Shown here: positions 36,553-48,750 of the stretch, piece by piece
Layout of the letters: the number at the start of each line of letters is the position of its first letter
Position numbering within the stretch: the first letter of the stretch is position 1
Program-made: the position numbers and the translations under genes
NCBI GenBank assembly: GCA_030247855.1
Contig: JAPDRN010000063.1
Coordinates: 1-64,000 of the forward strand
From: Knufia peltigerae
Lineage: Eukaryota; Ascomycota; Eurotiomycetes; Chaetothyriales; Trichomeriaceae
Reading direction: 5' to 3'
DNA length: 64,000 bases
Notes under the pieces: generated by a model
Database searches by the model: none
The model's input: the letters and a program-made list of their open reading frames with translations, nothing else
Told to the model about the DNA's origin: nothing

Positions 36553-37570
36553 TTACTTCTTCGAGACGCTGTCCTCGCCGGCATGGACATTGAGGCCAAG
36601 ACCCTGAGCATCGAGATAGAGTTTGTTCTTGCCTCCCGCTTCTTGCAGAATGCTTGCAATGTTGCGAGCATTCTCTATTTGCCTCAATTCGACATAACTT
36701 CTGCTCTTCTTGATAGCATCGCCAATCAATTCGGCGGATCTGGCTTCACCCTGCGCCCGAACGACCGTTGCCTGTTTCTCCTGTCTCGCCTTGTCAACAA
36801 TGAAGGCTGCTCTCTGAGCCTCTTGTTGTGCAACTTGCTTCGCCTCGACGGCAGCGGTGAACTCAGGCGAGAAAGAGAGGTGCGTCAGCGAGACATCGTC
36901 AAGCATGATATTGAATCTTGCAGCTCTTCTCGTAAGGTTATCCCGGACTAATCTGGCAACACTTTCTCGCTGTGTGATCAATTGACTGGCGTTGAACTGC
37001 GCCACCACGCTTTTGAGAACTTCGTTGACGATTGACGGCAGTACTCGCTCGTCGTAGTCAGTACCAAGGGTACGGTAGATCTGAGGTAGTGCTTCAACTC
37101 GAGGTCTGGACAATACACGGCATGTGATGTTGACCATCTGGAGATCCTTCGTTCCGGTCAAGGATGCGACGTTTCTCGGCTTCGCTCGTACATCGTAATC
37201 GATAGGTGTTTCGAACCAAGGTATCCGTAGATGTGTGCCTGAAATTCTGTCAGTTACCGCCATACATGTTCCGTAACTACTTACCTTCGTTATAGATCTC
37301 TTTTGACACTCCAGATATCCTAGTGTACTTGATCGCGCGGTGACCACCGTCAACTGTTTCTGTCAGACAGGCTCATACAGAGGTCCCCGGGGCATAAATA
37401 CCGTTGAATATGGAGTTGGACAAGACCACTCCGGCAACGCCCAAACCGATCAAAGCAATAAGACCTCGACCTGCAGCACCGCCTCCCGGAACTCCTCCGA
37501 AGCCTTGACCACGACGCTGCTGCAGCGTCCTCTGGATCTGTTGAAAGTGTTCTCTAGGATCGTACGACAT
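36553..37570 (-). CDS. PHB2: Prohibitin-2 of the mitochondrial inner membrane
   Basis: Spliced CDS complement(join(36553..37238,37285..37353,37402..37570)), 307 residues, the normal length. It forms ring complexes with prohibitin-1 in the inner mitochondrial membrane, acting as a scaffold and chaperone for membrane proteins. A glycine-rich N-terminus precedes a membrane segment (GLIALIGLGVAGVVLSNSIF, about 36-55). The PHB domain follows (VDGGHRAIKYTR, WFETPIDYDVRAKPR), then a coiled-coil rich in Ala/Gln/Glu (EAKQVAQQEAQRAAFIV). Two tiny introns (48 and 46 nt) split the N-terminal part; the joins restore NVDGGHRAIKY and YNEGTHLRIPWF. It is divergent from the CstF-64 gene with a 567-bp gap. Confidence 0.96.
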
Positions 37571-38137
37571 GACTGGCGGTCGAGGTTGAGAGATGCAGTG
37601 ATGGGCAAGCTGCTCTGGAAAGGCGTTCGGCAGGCAAACGTCGATGATGATCCACGACTTTATTACGAGCTAGTCAATACTTCTTCTGCGGAGTCGCTAC
37701 TTGCCGCTGCTGGCTGGCAAGCTTGGCAGCTAAAATGGATTAGAAACATGCTGCTTTTTCAGCCTCGTTTTCACGCTCGGGGGTCAACCGAATAACATTG
37801 AGCAAAACCCTTGAGTGATTGTGATCAAAGATCATTCAGGTTGGAGGACACCATTACAGACATACCTCGAAGCAATTTACGAGATGTTCAATTCCGGAGG
37901 AAAAATGCCTCTGTGGTAGCCCGTCGCGTCCCATGTATTTCGGTCGACAAGAGCGGCATCATTCTTGTCCCTTTTCATCCGTAGGCCTAACATTATTCTA
38001 GTCGACATCTCCATCTCCATCTCCGTTACAGGCATGCGCAGGCCGTAGTCAAATTGTCCCATTCATACGATTACTTGCGAATTGCTGGATCCCATTGCAT
38101 ATTTCTGGATAGAGCGTCCCTCGGTCACTCCCTCAAG
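37571..38137. promoter_or_regulatory. Shared divergent promoter region of PHB2 and CstF-64
   Basis: A spacer of 567 bp between two start codons on opposite strands. Short open frames here look incidental. The promoter role is inferred from geometry only. Confidence 0.5.
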
Positions 38138-39073
38138 ATGGCGCCTGGTCAAAGTCGCAGTGTCTTCGTGGGCAACATCCCTTTCAGTGAGTCGCATAAA
38201 CCTCGCGCCGCTTCTCAAGGCCTATGCTAATACTGTCTAGATTTGAGCGAGGAGTACATTATCAAGATACTCAACTATGCAGGTACTGTCGTCAAGTTTC
38301 GCCTGATGACCAATCCGGACACTGGCAAATCAAAAGGCTTCGGTTTCGCAGATTTCCAAGACGCAGATTCCGCAGCCAACGCAGTCCGAAATTTGAACGA
38401 CTTTGAAATTGAAGGGCGCAAAATACGAGTGGATTGGCCTCACAACAACGAGAAAGACTCGGTGCCGGCAAACTATGATCAGACAACTGCGCCAGGTGCA
38501 GACGGCTTCCAACATCCTGGGCCAAATGCGCTTCCTCCTCTGCCAGCCGGTGTTGACCTTCCACCAAACCTCAGAGCCACCGATGCCATTTCACAAACGC
38601 TCTCGAATCTCTCTCCTCCGCAGCTTCTTGATGTCCTCACACAAATGAAGGCTTTGGCCATCTCGGATTCTGCGAGGGCAACGTCCCTCCTCAAAACCGC
38701 TCCACAACTTTCCTTTGCAATATTTCAAGCCCTGATCTTGATGAATCTGGTCGACCCCAAAGTCCTGGCCCAGGTCGTCGAACAAGCTGCGAGACCAGCC
38801 CAACCCGCTGCTGTCCCTCCTCCGCAGCCTACTCCTCAACAGTATCCTCCACCCATGATGCCGGGTCAAGTCCCGGCTAGACCACAGCCGCCACCACAAC
38901 AGTATGCTCCTCCACCAGCCCAGCAGCAGCCTCCGCCACAGGCACAACCCCAACTATCTCAACAAGAGATGATTCAGCAGATTCTAGCCATGGACCAGCG
39001 GACCATTGACTCGTTCTCGCCTACCGAGAGGGCGCAAATCATGCAAATCCGAGCACAGATGGGAATTCGATGA
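38138..39073 (+). CDS. Cleavage stimulation factor 64 kDa-like protein (CstF-64/Rna15)
   Basis: Spliced CDS join(38138..38186,38241..39073), 293 residues. It binds U/GU-rich RNA downstream of poly(A) sites as part of the mRNA 3'-end cleavage factor in the nucleus. The RRM starts at once (RNP2 VFVGNIPF, completed across the 54-nt intron; RNP1 KSKGFGFADF). It is followed by the hinge region (SQTLSNLSPPQLLDVLTQMKALA...PQLSFAIFQALILMNLVD) that binds CstF-77/Rna14. A Pro/Gln-rich linker leads to the C-terminal three-helix domain (MDQRTIDSFSPTERAQIMQIRAQMG). All expected parts are present. Confidence 0.94.
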
Positions 39074-39807
39074 ACAAGCAAGTCCTCATCATCACAACAG
39101 ACGATGGTTGGCCAGTCTTTGGAATACCCTGTCTCCTCGTTCACGCCATATTAATGGCCGCTATGAACAGCAGCGCCGTGTCATGGATGTAAACAAGGCT
39201 CGATTCGCGTGCTGACAACATCCGAGCTGCAACATGCTGGCCGACTTTTCGACAGGTGGAGTCGCAACATTTAAACGAACGAACTTACGATCTCGCGTAA
39301 CGACCACATGGTTCGACATTCAGCGCGGATTCATCGCCTATCAATCATTGCAACGCCCACGATCGGCACTACTGCAGATGAGTGTGAGATGGAAGCATGA
39401 CCGCCTTTGTAGTCCTCGACACTGAAGGATGGATAGTGTCTATATGATTTTCGACCAGGGGATCTCCGCCCCGTTGGTTGAGGCTCGAATAGTCAAGCGT
39501 ATAATATCAAGGTCTCCCTTGAGTTGATAGATACTTTTAAACCTGCATCACGTTCAAAGACAAGGAACATCATATGCAGCTGAAATCCAATTGATCTGTT
39601 TCCAAGCGAACAACGTCTTCAAGGGGGGGTATCACAGTTTTGTCAGTACCTAAAATTATCCACACCTCACGCACTCCATTACCCGCCCGCGAATTCGCTT
39701 TGAACTTGCTCGTCTCGTAAAACCCGGCGCCCAACGTGAAACTAAACACACAACACTCTTGCGCAAGTCTCGTCATGGAAGCACACACACTCTGCGACCC
39801 CCCAACG
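39074..39807. other. Convergent 3' flanks
   Basis: A spacer of 734 bp between the convergent CstF-64 and RanGTP-binding genes. Only short open frames; nothing distinctive seen. Confidence 0.45.
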
Positions 39808-41814
39808 TCAAATGTCTCCCTTGCTAGCCGGACTCGTCCCGATGCCTTCGTCTGTATGCGCGGTGGACGGCCTCAGCGGACTGCCCTTCCTGCCGATACT
39901 ACCCGCACCGTCACCCTGCCGCCTCAGCCACGACGCTCGGCCACCGCCGCCGCCCCGACCACTCCTCTCCCTGTCGACGAGCGGCGATCCCAGCGGTGAC
40001 GACGCGAGCCCGGGCGCATCCCTCGGACTCCCGGGACTCCCCGCCGCCCAGCCACCTTCGTCCGCGGCGCCGGAGGGAGTCATCGCCGGGCTGCCACCGC
40101 CGCCCGCGTAGTACTGGTACTCCTCGCCGCGTCTCTTCATGGGGCTCTCGTCGTACGGGTCCCAGCCGACCCTCCTCCTCGCCTCGGCGCGGAGGGCCTG
40201 CCTGTAATGCTCGTCGCCGCCGGCCCCCGTCGTCGCGCTCTCCTCGAGGAAGAAGTTGAGCAGTTCGTCCGTGATGCTCAGGTGCGACTGCTGCTGGAAC
40301 TGTTGGAGTGAAGTCAGGCGCAGCAAGAGCTCGAGCAGGGACAGCGAAGTCTTGATCCCGTTCACCCAGGGCGGGGACCGGTCTGCCGTGGTGTCCTGCT
40401 GTCGCAGCGTCGTCTGGAGCTGCTGCGAGCCGGGACTGCCGCTGCCGTTGATGCGCATGTTCGACATTAAATTGGAAAGCCGTGAGGGTTCGACATCCGC
40501 ATCCGCGCGGGGGTTGTCGCCTTCTTCGAGTTCGGATTCCGAGTCTTCAGGCTCGGATTCGGTGTACACTTCGAACGCGATCCACTCTGGATCTAGAGAC
40601 GGTGGAAAACGCCACGGGTCCCGTCGACCGTTGTTGTATTCATCATTCACGGATACTTTTACAGGTTGGTCTTGATCAGACGGTGAGTCGTCGTCGTCGT
40701 CAGGATTATCCTTCTCCATCATTCGTCGTGGCGGAACCGCGTTCAAATCGCGCTTTAGGAGTAAGACCGGATGATTGCTTTCTGCATCAGACCCAATATT
40801 CAGAACTTTACTCGTGTCGGCGTAGAAGATCTTGGAGATTTCGTGGACAGGGATCGTCTCACGGATTCCGGCGAGCAAGACATCGTCGAAAGGTCCCGGG
40901 CGTGCTTGATCGTCTTCGAAATCGTGTACGCGATCGTCATCAAAGTCCTCGATTATCATGATTTGGTACGCATATTCATCAGCACGATTGTTGGCTGGTA
41001 TGATTCGTGATCGTGAGAATGGTGATGACGTGGGAATCTCATCGGAAGACATGTTGTCAGTTCCCGATGTTAAATTCGTGACGGTGTCGAGAGGGACACG
41101 GCGCAGTTTGACCCGAGCTTTGTGAATGACTTCTTTCCACGTCGTCTCTCGAATTTCTTCTTCGTTTTGTGGGCGATCGTGCCCGGCAAAAAGCATGTAC
41201 ACGGTCAACGTGAAGGTCGGTCCAATTTGTACGGCTCGCTGTGGAGTGATTGAGTATTGTGTGTCGCCGGCCGTGAGGAATGTGCTGGCCTGTAACAGGC
41301 GGGACGGCGAGACGGTGTGAGGGAGGCTTGTCGACAGGCTTGCGCCGGAAGTAGTGATGGCCAAGTTGATCAGAGGAATGGCGTCCTCGAGTCGTCTGAG
41401 CAGTTGTTTGATGTCAGCGACGATTAGCTTGAGTTCATACTCGCTTTGAGCTTTGGCTTGACTGCTGAGTTTGCTTTTGTTTGCAGTCTCAGATGCATCT
41501 GCCGCCTGTGCGAGTCGCTGACCGAGGGACTGGATTTCCAAACGCAATTCTTTCGTCAATGAGACTGCTGACTCTAGCGATGTATTTCCTCTAGCTGCTA
41601 TCAATTCGATCATGTCAATCGCGGGTGAAATGATACGAATCTTGTGCTGAAGTTGCTGCTGTGCCACCAGTAGCTCGTCCTTCGCGTTGCTCTTCGGCGC
41701 GTTGCTCAGAAGTTTGTTTGACTGTCTGATGGCATAAGACGCCGTCAAGGCCACTCCGGAGCGGATGGCATAGTTCATTGCCTGCTGGGTCACTTTTCCC
41801 AGGAAGTAATCCAT
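39808..41814 (-). CDS. RanGTP-binding protein (Yrb30-like)
   Basis: Single-exon CDS of 668 residues from the Met at 41814; an upstream in-frame Met at 41904 adds 30 residues that do not look conserved. The opening MDYFLGKVTQQAMNYAIRSG and the block IRIISPAIDMIELIAARGN are hallmarks of the fungal RanGTP-binding family related to yeast Yrb30, which binds Ran-GTP and influences nuclear transport. The middle is acidic. The C-terminal 100 or so residues are low-complexity Gly/Ser/Pro and high in GC, with an SPLGSP-type pattern. It is convergent with CstF-64. Confidence 0.82.
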   Translation of the reverse strand: MDYFLGKVTQQAMNYAIRSGVALTASYAIRQSNKLLSNAPKSNAKDELLVAQQQLQHKIRIISPAIDMIELIAARGNTSLESAVSLTKELRLEIQSLGQRLAQAADASETANKSKLSSQAKAQSEYELKLIVADIKQLLRRLEDAIPLINLAITTSGASLSTSLPHTVSPSRLLQASTFLTAGDTQYSITPQRAVQIGPTFTLTVYMLFAGHDRPQNEEEIRETTWKEVIHKARVKLRRVPLDTVTNLTSGTDNMSSDEIPTSSPFSRSRIIPANNRADEYAYQIMIIEDFDDDRVHDFEDDQARPGPFDDVLLAGIRETIPVHEISKIFYADTSKVLNIGSDAESNHPVLLLKRDLNAVPPRRMMEKDNPDDDDDSPSDQDQPVKVSVNDEYNNGRRDPWRFPPSLDPEWIAFEVYTESEPEDSESELEEGDNPRADADVEPSRLSNLMSNMRINGSGSPGSQQLQTTLRQQDTTADRSPPWVNGIKTSLSLLELLLRLTSLQQFQQQSHLSITDELLNFFLEESATTGAGGDEHYRQALRAEARRRVGWDPYDESPMKRRGEEYQYYAGGGGSPAMTPSGAADEGGWAAGSPGSPRDAPGLASSPLGSPLVDRERSGRGGGGGRASWLRRQGDGAGSIGRKGSPLRPSTAHTDEGIGTSPASKGDI

Positions 41815-42935
41815 ATTGCTTGCAAAAGGTACCGAGATCAACAGGGGTTGGGTTGGTGTTTTCAAAAAGAGCCTCTCAAATTGAAGTCTTAGCGACAAAA
41901 ACAAGCAATATCAACTGGAAGGATGCTCTTCACCCTCACTTACAGAAGGCTGTTATCGCCCACCTTTGTCACCTTGCCGAATGTTGGTCATCTCATAACA
42001 TGTTGGCGGGAAATATTTGTTCAATGCCTAGTATTTCCGTTCAGTGTGCCGTTTGCCCTTTACGCGGTGACGCCTTCAGCTTTAAACGACCTTTTATCCT
42101 CTCAAGTATTGTAGACCCTAGTTGGAGTAGTTGATCAAATTCGATAGCCAAATTCTAGTAGCTCCCTCGTTGAAACCGTCTAGTAGGACTCATACTGATA
42201 AATATGGTACTTGTAAACAACCAAATTGTTTGAGGGCGCGTCATTCAAGCGACTACGTCATTTGAAAAGCAGCGGCATTATATATGAATGGCTTGGCAGC
42301 ACAAGCACCGCCACCGGAGTGGAAGGTCAGCCGAGGGAAGGACAAGCCTCAAGGCTGATATGGACTCGGCGAGGCTGAGACTCCCGACCAAGGCCAGTAT
42401 GGACCAGTACCCCTAGGCGCCGTCTAACAATTTGTATTAAGCAAAAACCTCGGTACGAAGTGCAATTCCTACAGTATTGTATATTCCTTGTTACTTTCCC
42501 AAAGCAGGTTATGATCCATCGAACTATAGTACAATAGAGAACGTAACTGGTCTTTAAAGAGTGTAGTTGGATTTCCCGACAATAATTACCTCAATTTTGA
42601 TAGTACTCTAGGTACTTCGTTCCTCCGGACAGATTGATGAACCGATACAGAAATGAAACCCGATCAGATAGAGATACAAAGTACTGAGTATGGAGTACGG
42701 ATTTGTCAGTAATACTACCTATCCCCTTCAAGGATCCATCGCTTCCGTCCGTCGCACGCAGGCTTCGAGTGGCTTGCCTTGCTATTGTAATTCCTCCACA
42801 CGTCCGCCGGCTGAGCTCAAATCGACCAGATTAGACGCCACCTCCTTCTTACCTGAGCCCTCCCAGTTCAATCAATACAAGACATTCTTTCCGGGCCTAC
42901 GGAGTAAAGGCAAGAGGAGTAAAAGTCTGCGCGGC
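41815..42935. other. Intergenic region of about 1.1 kb
   Basis: No supported gene. AT-rich, with a TACGGAGTA motif at 42898-42906 and related GAGTACGG-type words around 42680-42700. It separates the housekeeping genes on the left from the transporter/hydrolase block on the right. Confidence 0.5.
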
Positions 42936-45394
42936 CTACCCTCTCACTCGTTGGACCGTGTTCTCCATTTCCATAGGTTCATCATCCGCCTCCTTGGCCT
43001 GAGCAGTCTGCTGGGCGGTTTTACCAATCACCATACCGTCGTAATCTCTGCTCTTGTCGACGGTGCGCAAATCCAGGTCCTTCAACAACGACACGGTGAG
43101 CAACTCGACGCTCGCCAGCACGAGCGCGACAATGATCAAGATCCGCATCGTGTCGTCGTATGCCGCGTTGATGGCGGTGCGTTCAGCAGTGCCCCATGGG
43201 TATTTGATCGCGATGACGGCGGAGCCATAAATCTGCGGGATCTCTGCCTGTAGGCTCGTCGGCAGCCTTGCGACAAGGCGGTTGGGAAGTACGTCTGTGG
43301 ACAGAGAGAATATGTTAGTGAAAAAAATGATTAACAGCAAAGAACTACCGGAGTCAGAAGCTGTCGGGGGTTGGCACTCAACTGGTCCAGATGCCGCCTC
43401 CTATGGCGCTGCCGATGGCTCCTCCCAGACCACAGAAAGTAACAAACGCTGCAACTATCGATGCGAGCACTGCCCATAAAGGTTTGTAAAAGTTAGCAAT
43501 GCTCAAGCTTTTTCCTTTGGAAACGCGTCGCAGCACACGCCCCGAAAACGAGTGCCGTTAGCAAGGAGGGAGAGGGAGGGTACACGACTCACACTTCTCG
43601 GTGACAGAGGCTTGCATGCCCGTTATGATGGTGTTGAAAACGCCCTCCCCGAGACCCTGGAGAACTTGTGCTACGGCCAACGACGCCAGTGGGGACTCTT
43701 CTCGGTACCGCAGCATCAAGCCCAGGCCCAGCACTTTCATTCCCACCCCAAAGATGGAGATCCATTTGTATCGACCAAAGTACTTGGCGGCGACGCCGGC
43801 TCCCAACTGCCCGATGACGGCGCAGAACGGTATGATGATTGACACGTTGGTCGCGGCTCGGACACTCAAGTTCCGCACAACCAGGAGATACGTGTAAAGA
43901 TATGCGGAGGTGGTGTACCAGGAGCCGTAATCGAAGATGCACGCTTTGTCCAGTATCAGTACCTGCAGGATCAAATATTCGCTTGACCTGAAGTATTATC
44001 GCAACACTTACCAATGACACCAAATGACACTGTCCGTTCTCTCAATATGCCGACGGGAATGACGGGCCATTGTGCCCACTTGCACTCCCAGCAGATGAAG
44101 GCCACCAGCAAACACACCCCGAGGACTATCATTGCGATGATGTGTCCGCTCTTCCAGGCGTTCGTGGCAGACGATGCCAGCGTAATGGGGACGAGGATGA
44201 GTGCCATTGCCGCGATGAAGAGGATCAGGCCAATAGGGTCGAGTTGCCGCAGGACATGCAGGTGATGCTGGAGTCTCCTTCCGGATGCTGTCTCAATATT
44301 GTGAGACTTTGCTGCCTTTCTCTGGTTGTACAACAGTGTTCCGAGTAGAGGGATAGATATCACAGGAATCTATGTCCGATAATTTTAGCCGATAGTCCTA
44401 ACAAAAACCCTGGATATGGATGGAGGAAAGATTTACGATGATTGCAAACACGCCATAACCCCACCGCCATGTGGTGTCGTTGAGGACTGCAGAGGTCACG
44501 CTACTGGCTGTCTGTACATGCTTTGGTTAACCACAATCTTCGAGGTTGAAAGCAATGCAATGAGAGACCAACCCAGGCTGTAACGAGGCCAGGAGCATAA
44601 GGCACCACATTCATCAGAGCACGATGCCGGAGATCACTGGAATCTGTTCATATGTTAGGTTGAAGACATCCTGCCGTGTTGTCAGACACAGGGACACATA
44701 CCTCCAGCTAAGATCACCAGGAGGAGATGTAAGCCTATATGGCGTGAAGGAAGAAACATCAGCCACCACTCTACCGTTAATCCAGCCGCCTATCTGAGTA
44801 AGGCTTACCAACAATACCGATCGTGAAGAACACTTGTGCACCTGCAAAGGTCTGCATGTTTTGAGCCGAGGCTAGCAGGATCTCACCAAGTGTCGCAAGT
44901 AAAACACACGCGCACAGCAGCGGCAATCGCCTACGACAATCTTGTTAGACAAGGGTGAAGACTTGCGCTGCCGACTCTTTCAACCTACCCATACACATCT
45001 GCAAGCTTTGCCAAGGGCTGCTGGATGACTGGCCGTACATGTCAGTCTGGATCCCGTTGCTTGTGCTTTGAAAAGGTGAGTACTCACCTGCGACGACATT
45101 CTGCACGACGGCCACCGAGCTGAGAAGACCCAAGTGTCCAAATTCGCTGGCGGCATAAGGCTGGTACGTGGAGAACGTCTGTTGGTCATAGCTGATGGCA
45201 AAGCTGACCAAGACGGCACTGGTCCATAGAAGCCAGATGGTCTTGACACTCCAAGTCTTCTTCACTGCCCCAATCGTGGAGAGGCCGGCGAGTTGCCCCT
45301 GCTGCGAACCACTTTTCTGAGATGACTGGAGCTCCAGTTGCTCTGGTGTTGCGCGAGGCAAGTCTTTCAGATCCCCGTGGTCTGTAGAAGCCAT
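42936..45394 (-). CDS. Siderophore iron transporter-type MFS permease
   Basis: Ten-exon CDS complement(join(42936..43294,43383..43469,43593..43943,44012..44369,44437..44511,44573..44643,44702..44734,44809..44930,44989..45028,45088..45394)), 600 residues. All introns are 58-123 nt with GT/AG ends, and the total is in frame. Family features: the N-terminal YDQQTFSTYQPYAASEFG, IQQPLAKLADVYGR (MFS signature loop), GDSSDLRHRAL, the TM region of the second half (FDYGSWYTTSAYLYTYLLVV), and the C-terminal block IWTNVLPNRL...IYGSAVIAIKYPWGT, which is characteristic of fungal siderophore-iron transporters (Sit/Mir/Arn). It should import ferric siderophores by proton symport at the plasma membrane. The exact substrate is unknown. 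It is divergent from the hydrolase gene at 46010. Confidence 0.9.
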
Positions 45395-46009
45395 GGCGTG
45401 AGGCGAGTTGCTCTTCTCCTGTTCTCGGCAGATTTGGTCCAAGTGACGGGTCTGGGAGTGACCGATGAATGGACGGACGACGCTTTCGGTCTCTTATACC
45501 CTGGGGTTCTCTGTTATCTGGGGGTTGGCCTCCCGTCCCAACCGAGCGTTCTAGACACACGCAGAGATAAGAACGGTGCCGACACCGTCGACCGACCAAG
45601 CCATCGAGTCTAGGGATGCAGCACTTGAGTCGCATCTTCCCTTGCCATCCTTGATCTTATTGATAGCCCGTGAGAGCGTGTCGTCGGAAATCATGCACAT
45701 CTCGTCGTTCCCGCTTTCCTAATGTGTCTAGCGTCGTCGCTTTGATCAAACCAGTCTCCACCGCTTGTACCTCCACATGAAGACTTCCGTTCTAGAGACT
45801 GCGATTGGTGGCGTTGCTCGCCCACCCATCGGAGTGTCTCTCGCACCATGCAGAACAAGACTTGAGCGTGGAGACAGATCCGATACCAGGCAACAGCGAC
45901 TTCGGAAAGGAGGATAGAAGGCCTGGCCGCGGAGCCATGTACTTAAGTATCACCGGGCTCTAGGCGGGCCTCGTAAACTGACAGCAGCTGCTACTATCAT
46001 CCGATAATA
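45395..46009. promoter_or_regulatory. Divergent promoter of the transporter and hydrolase, with GATA words
   Basis: A spacer of 615 bp between two divergent starts. It contains GATA-type words: CAGATAA on the minus strand (45514-45520), AGATAAG (45564-45570) and CGATAAT next to the hydrolase start (about 46002). Fungal iron regulators of the SreA type bind ATCWGATAA-like sites, so the first is the closest. No exact full match was found by eye. Confidence 0.45.
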
Positions 46010-47833
46010 ATGGCAGTTGGAAAGGATACTCTTTGGACCGACACCGTAGTTGCGGACAGTGCCAAATCCCTCACGGACTCCCATGTCGAACATGAGCCTG
46101 CAACCACTGCTGGCAGTCATGTCATCAGCGACGAAGTTGTAGGATCTTTTGAATGCCCTTTCACAAGAGACTTCGACACTCTCGTCCAGAACACGCTTGA
46201 CCAATGGCACATTCAGGGTATGTCGATTGCGGTCGTGCATGGCGACAAGACTTGGACCAAGGTAACTTGCATTGACTTTCCTTGAAGAAGACGAGAAAAG
46301 ATGGGCCGTTATTTCGCCGGTTTGACTGACATAACATACTTATTACGCAGGGTTACGGCCATTCCATTCTGCCCGACGAGCCCGTGCAGCCGACCACGCT
46401 CTTCTACACCGGGAGCACCACGAAGTCATTCCTAGCCGCAGCGGTATCGACCTTGGTTCACGACAACGACAAATTCGGCGAGATTCAATGGGACACTCCC
46501 CTCAATCAGCTTATTCGAGATGACTTTGTGCTGCAGGACCACTATGCCACCTCTCACGTGACGATTGAAGACGCCCTTTCCCACCGCACTGGGATGCCGG
46601 GCCACACATTGACATTCGGCGGCAGTACCCTGAAAGAGTCGGTCCGGAGTCTACGCCATCTGTACATGAACAAGCCCATCAGGACGACGTGGCAATACTG
46701 CAATCTGATGTACATGGCTGTGTCTCACATGGTTGAGGTGGTGACAGGATCGTGGCTGGGCGACTTTATGAAGAAGCGCATCTGGGAGCCTCTGGGCATG
46801 AAGCAGACCTTTTTCAAGCTAGCCGACGCCGAAGAGTACGTGCGCCAGCACCACCCAGAGTGCCAGATCGCCGTGGGATATTCCTGGGACAAGACCAATG
46901 AGGTGGCCAAAGCGGTACCCTGTTGGCGCGACATGGTTGTTTCTGGCGCTGGAGCAATCATTTCTTCTGCCGAAGACTATGCCAAGTACCTCCGAATGAT
47001 GATCGAACAGCCTCAGGATGGCCCGCTGCCCAATCAATCGTACACAGACGTGACGAGTCCGCGGACAATCATGCCACCCTTTGACCCGCACTATTCACAA
47101 ACTCTCTTGTATGCTCTGGGCTGGATCATCGGGGTGTATAACGGCGAAGCCGTCGTATCCCACGGAGGCGGCCTCGAGGGGTTTTCCACTGGTATGCTGT
47201 ACCTCCCAGCGCGGAAATTCGGAGTGGCAATCCTGGCGAATACGCAAAGTCGAGGCACCGAAGTGCCTGCGTGGCATCTGATTGATAATCTGCTAAATGT
47301 CCCCCTGGAGAAACGAGTCGACATGTTTGAGTGGTAAGGAACAGACACAACTTGATACCTGAGTTTTGAAGACGGGTCGATTGCAAGTTCGGCGAAAGCT
47401 AGCTAACTGGGAGCCTACTAGGAATGAGAATGCCGAAGCCGAGAATAAGAAGCAGATCGCCTCAGCCCCTGCTCGTCTCTACCCATCGGTGCCTTCACCG
47501 GGATTGTCGTTGACGTTGCCCCTGTCAGCATACACTGGAACATATACCAATGATGCATACAGACCCTTTGTCATCTCTCTCACAGATGAGCCAGATGCCA
47601 AACTTCGTGCAGTCACCGAAGGACCTGTCCAAGTGGTCTTGAGTCTCGTACACGTTACTGGGGAGCATTTTGTGGCAAACATGTTCTTATTCACCCATGC
47701 TACGGAACCTTTGGCGGCATTGAAGGCCCAGTTCAAGATAGGCATTCAGGGAAAAGTCAGCGAATTTGGAGCCGAGCTGGACTTCTTATCTGGTGGTGGA
47801 GCCATGATATGGTTTAAGCGGATAGAAGAGTAA
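46010..47833 (+). CDS. Beta-lactamase-fold serine hydrolase
   Basis: Spliced CDS join(46010..46261,46351..47333,47422..47833), 548 residues. It belongs to the class C beta-lactamase/DD-peptidase/esterase superfamily. The catalytic set is visible: S106-x-x-K109 in GSTTKS, Y200-C-N202 (the YxN motif) and H355 in HGGG (the KTG equivalent). The C-terminal exon (LSAYTGTYTNDAYRPFVISL and following) looks like the beta-barrel domain often found after this fold. No signal peptide, so it is probably intracellular. Fungal members act as esterases, amidases or acyltransferases (LovD is one); the substrate here is unknown. Sharing a promoter with a siderophore-type transporter suggests, as inference, hydrolysis or modification of an imported ligand. 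Confidence 0.9.
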
Positions 47834-48750
47834 TTGAGCACACGTATAACAGCCATGGGAGGTGCTCGCTGGATTGCGCATTTAAAGACTAGTTGCGTAG
47901 TTTTGCCAGGCACCCTACATATTCGCTCTCGATCTTAATAGAATGTAGTAGCGCCAGGGGCAGAGAGTGGTGGGAATGTCTTGACATATTCAGCTTCTCC
48001 TTTCGGAATGTATGAGAGAGTGATAATGGCTTCGGACAGCGCTCGTATTCGCAAGGTCGGAGCTAGCTCAAAAGTATTAAGGGGACAAGCAGGTTCTGCA
48101 GGTCTATACTCGGGACTATCGCAAGATATCTCCCAAAGGTATAATTGAAATAGCTCGCGAGAACGCTTTTGATCTCGCCAACTGTCAATCGTACGAGGGC
48201 CTGACGACGCCGAGGTCAATACGGCCTCAGTGAGTGTATTGAAAACGAGCGTGCATTGTTATCTCGAGCGGTGTAGCAACCGAGGCAAACCGAAACAGCC
48301 GGACGTGTTTTGAGGATCCATTGTTGTCCATTCTCCCCCACAAATTCCACGAGTGATTCTAGCCGTGGTGCTCTTGTTGTGCAAAGGGTCAGCAGTTTTC
48401 GAATGTACAAGATAACTGAACAGGGCGTAAACTAGCCTAGGGAGTGTTCTTGGTACCGACTTTGCGATAGTGGTAGAGGAGAAGGAGGAGCGAGCGGTTG
48501 TCCTCGGATAGACAGACTGCCAGGAGCTAGCTGCTGGTGCCATATGCGGAAAGCGGGAACGACGACGCCAGTGTCTCATGCGAATTTTTCTCGACTCACA
48601 ATTGAATGGTCTATGGGAGATCTCGATCATGAAAGATAAAAAGGCTTGCGCAAATACCGCCCTTGCAACGTCACGTATTAGGTCCTCTTCCCGCCTTCCC
48701 GGGACTTCGACACTTGCTCTCACAGGCTTGTACCACGGACACGGATCGAT
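47834..48750 (-). other. Intergenic region with minus-strand open segments, possible relic
   Basis: The spacer between the hydrolase and the S9 peptidase. On the minus strand, a frame ending at 47935 reads smoothly for about 100 codons, and an overlapping frame (48216-48410) covers the preceding part in another phase. The two would need a frameshift to join; no splice site does it. This may be a decayed gene or chance. The last 300 bp should be the peptidase promoter. Confidence 0.3.
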
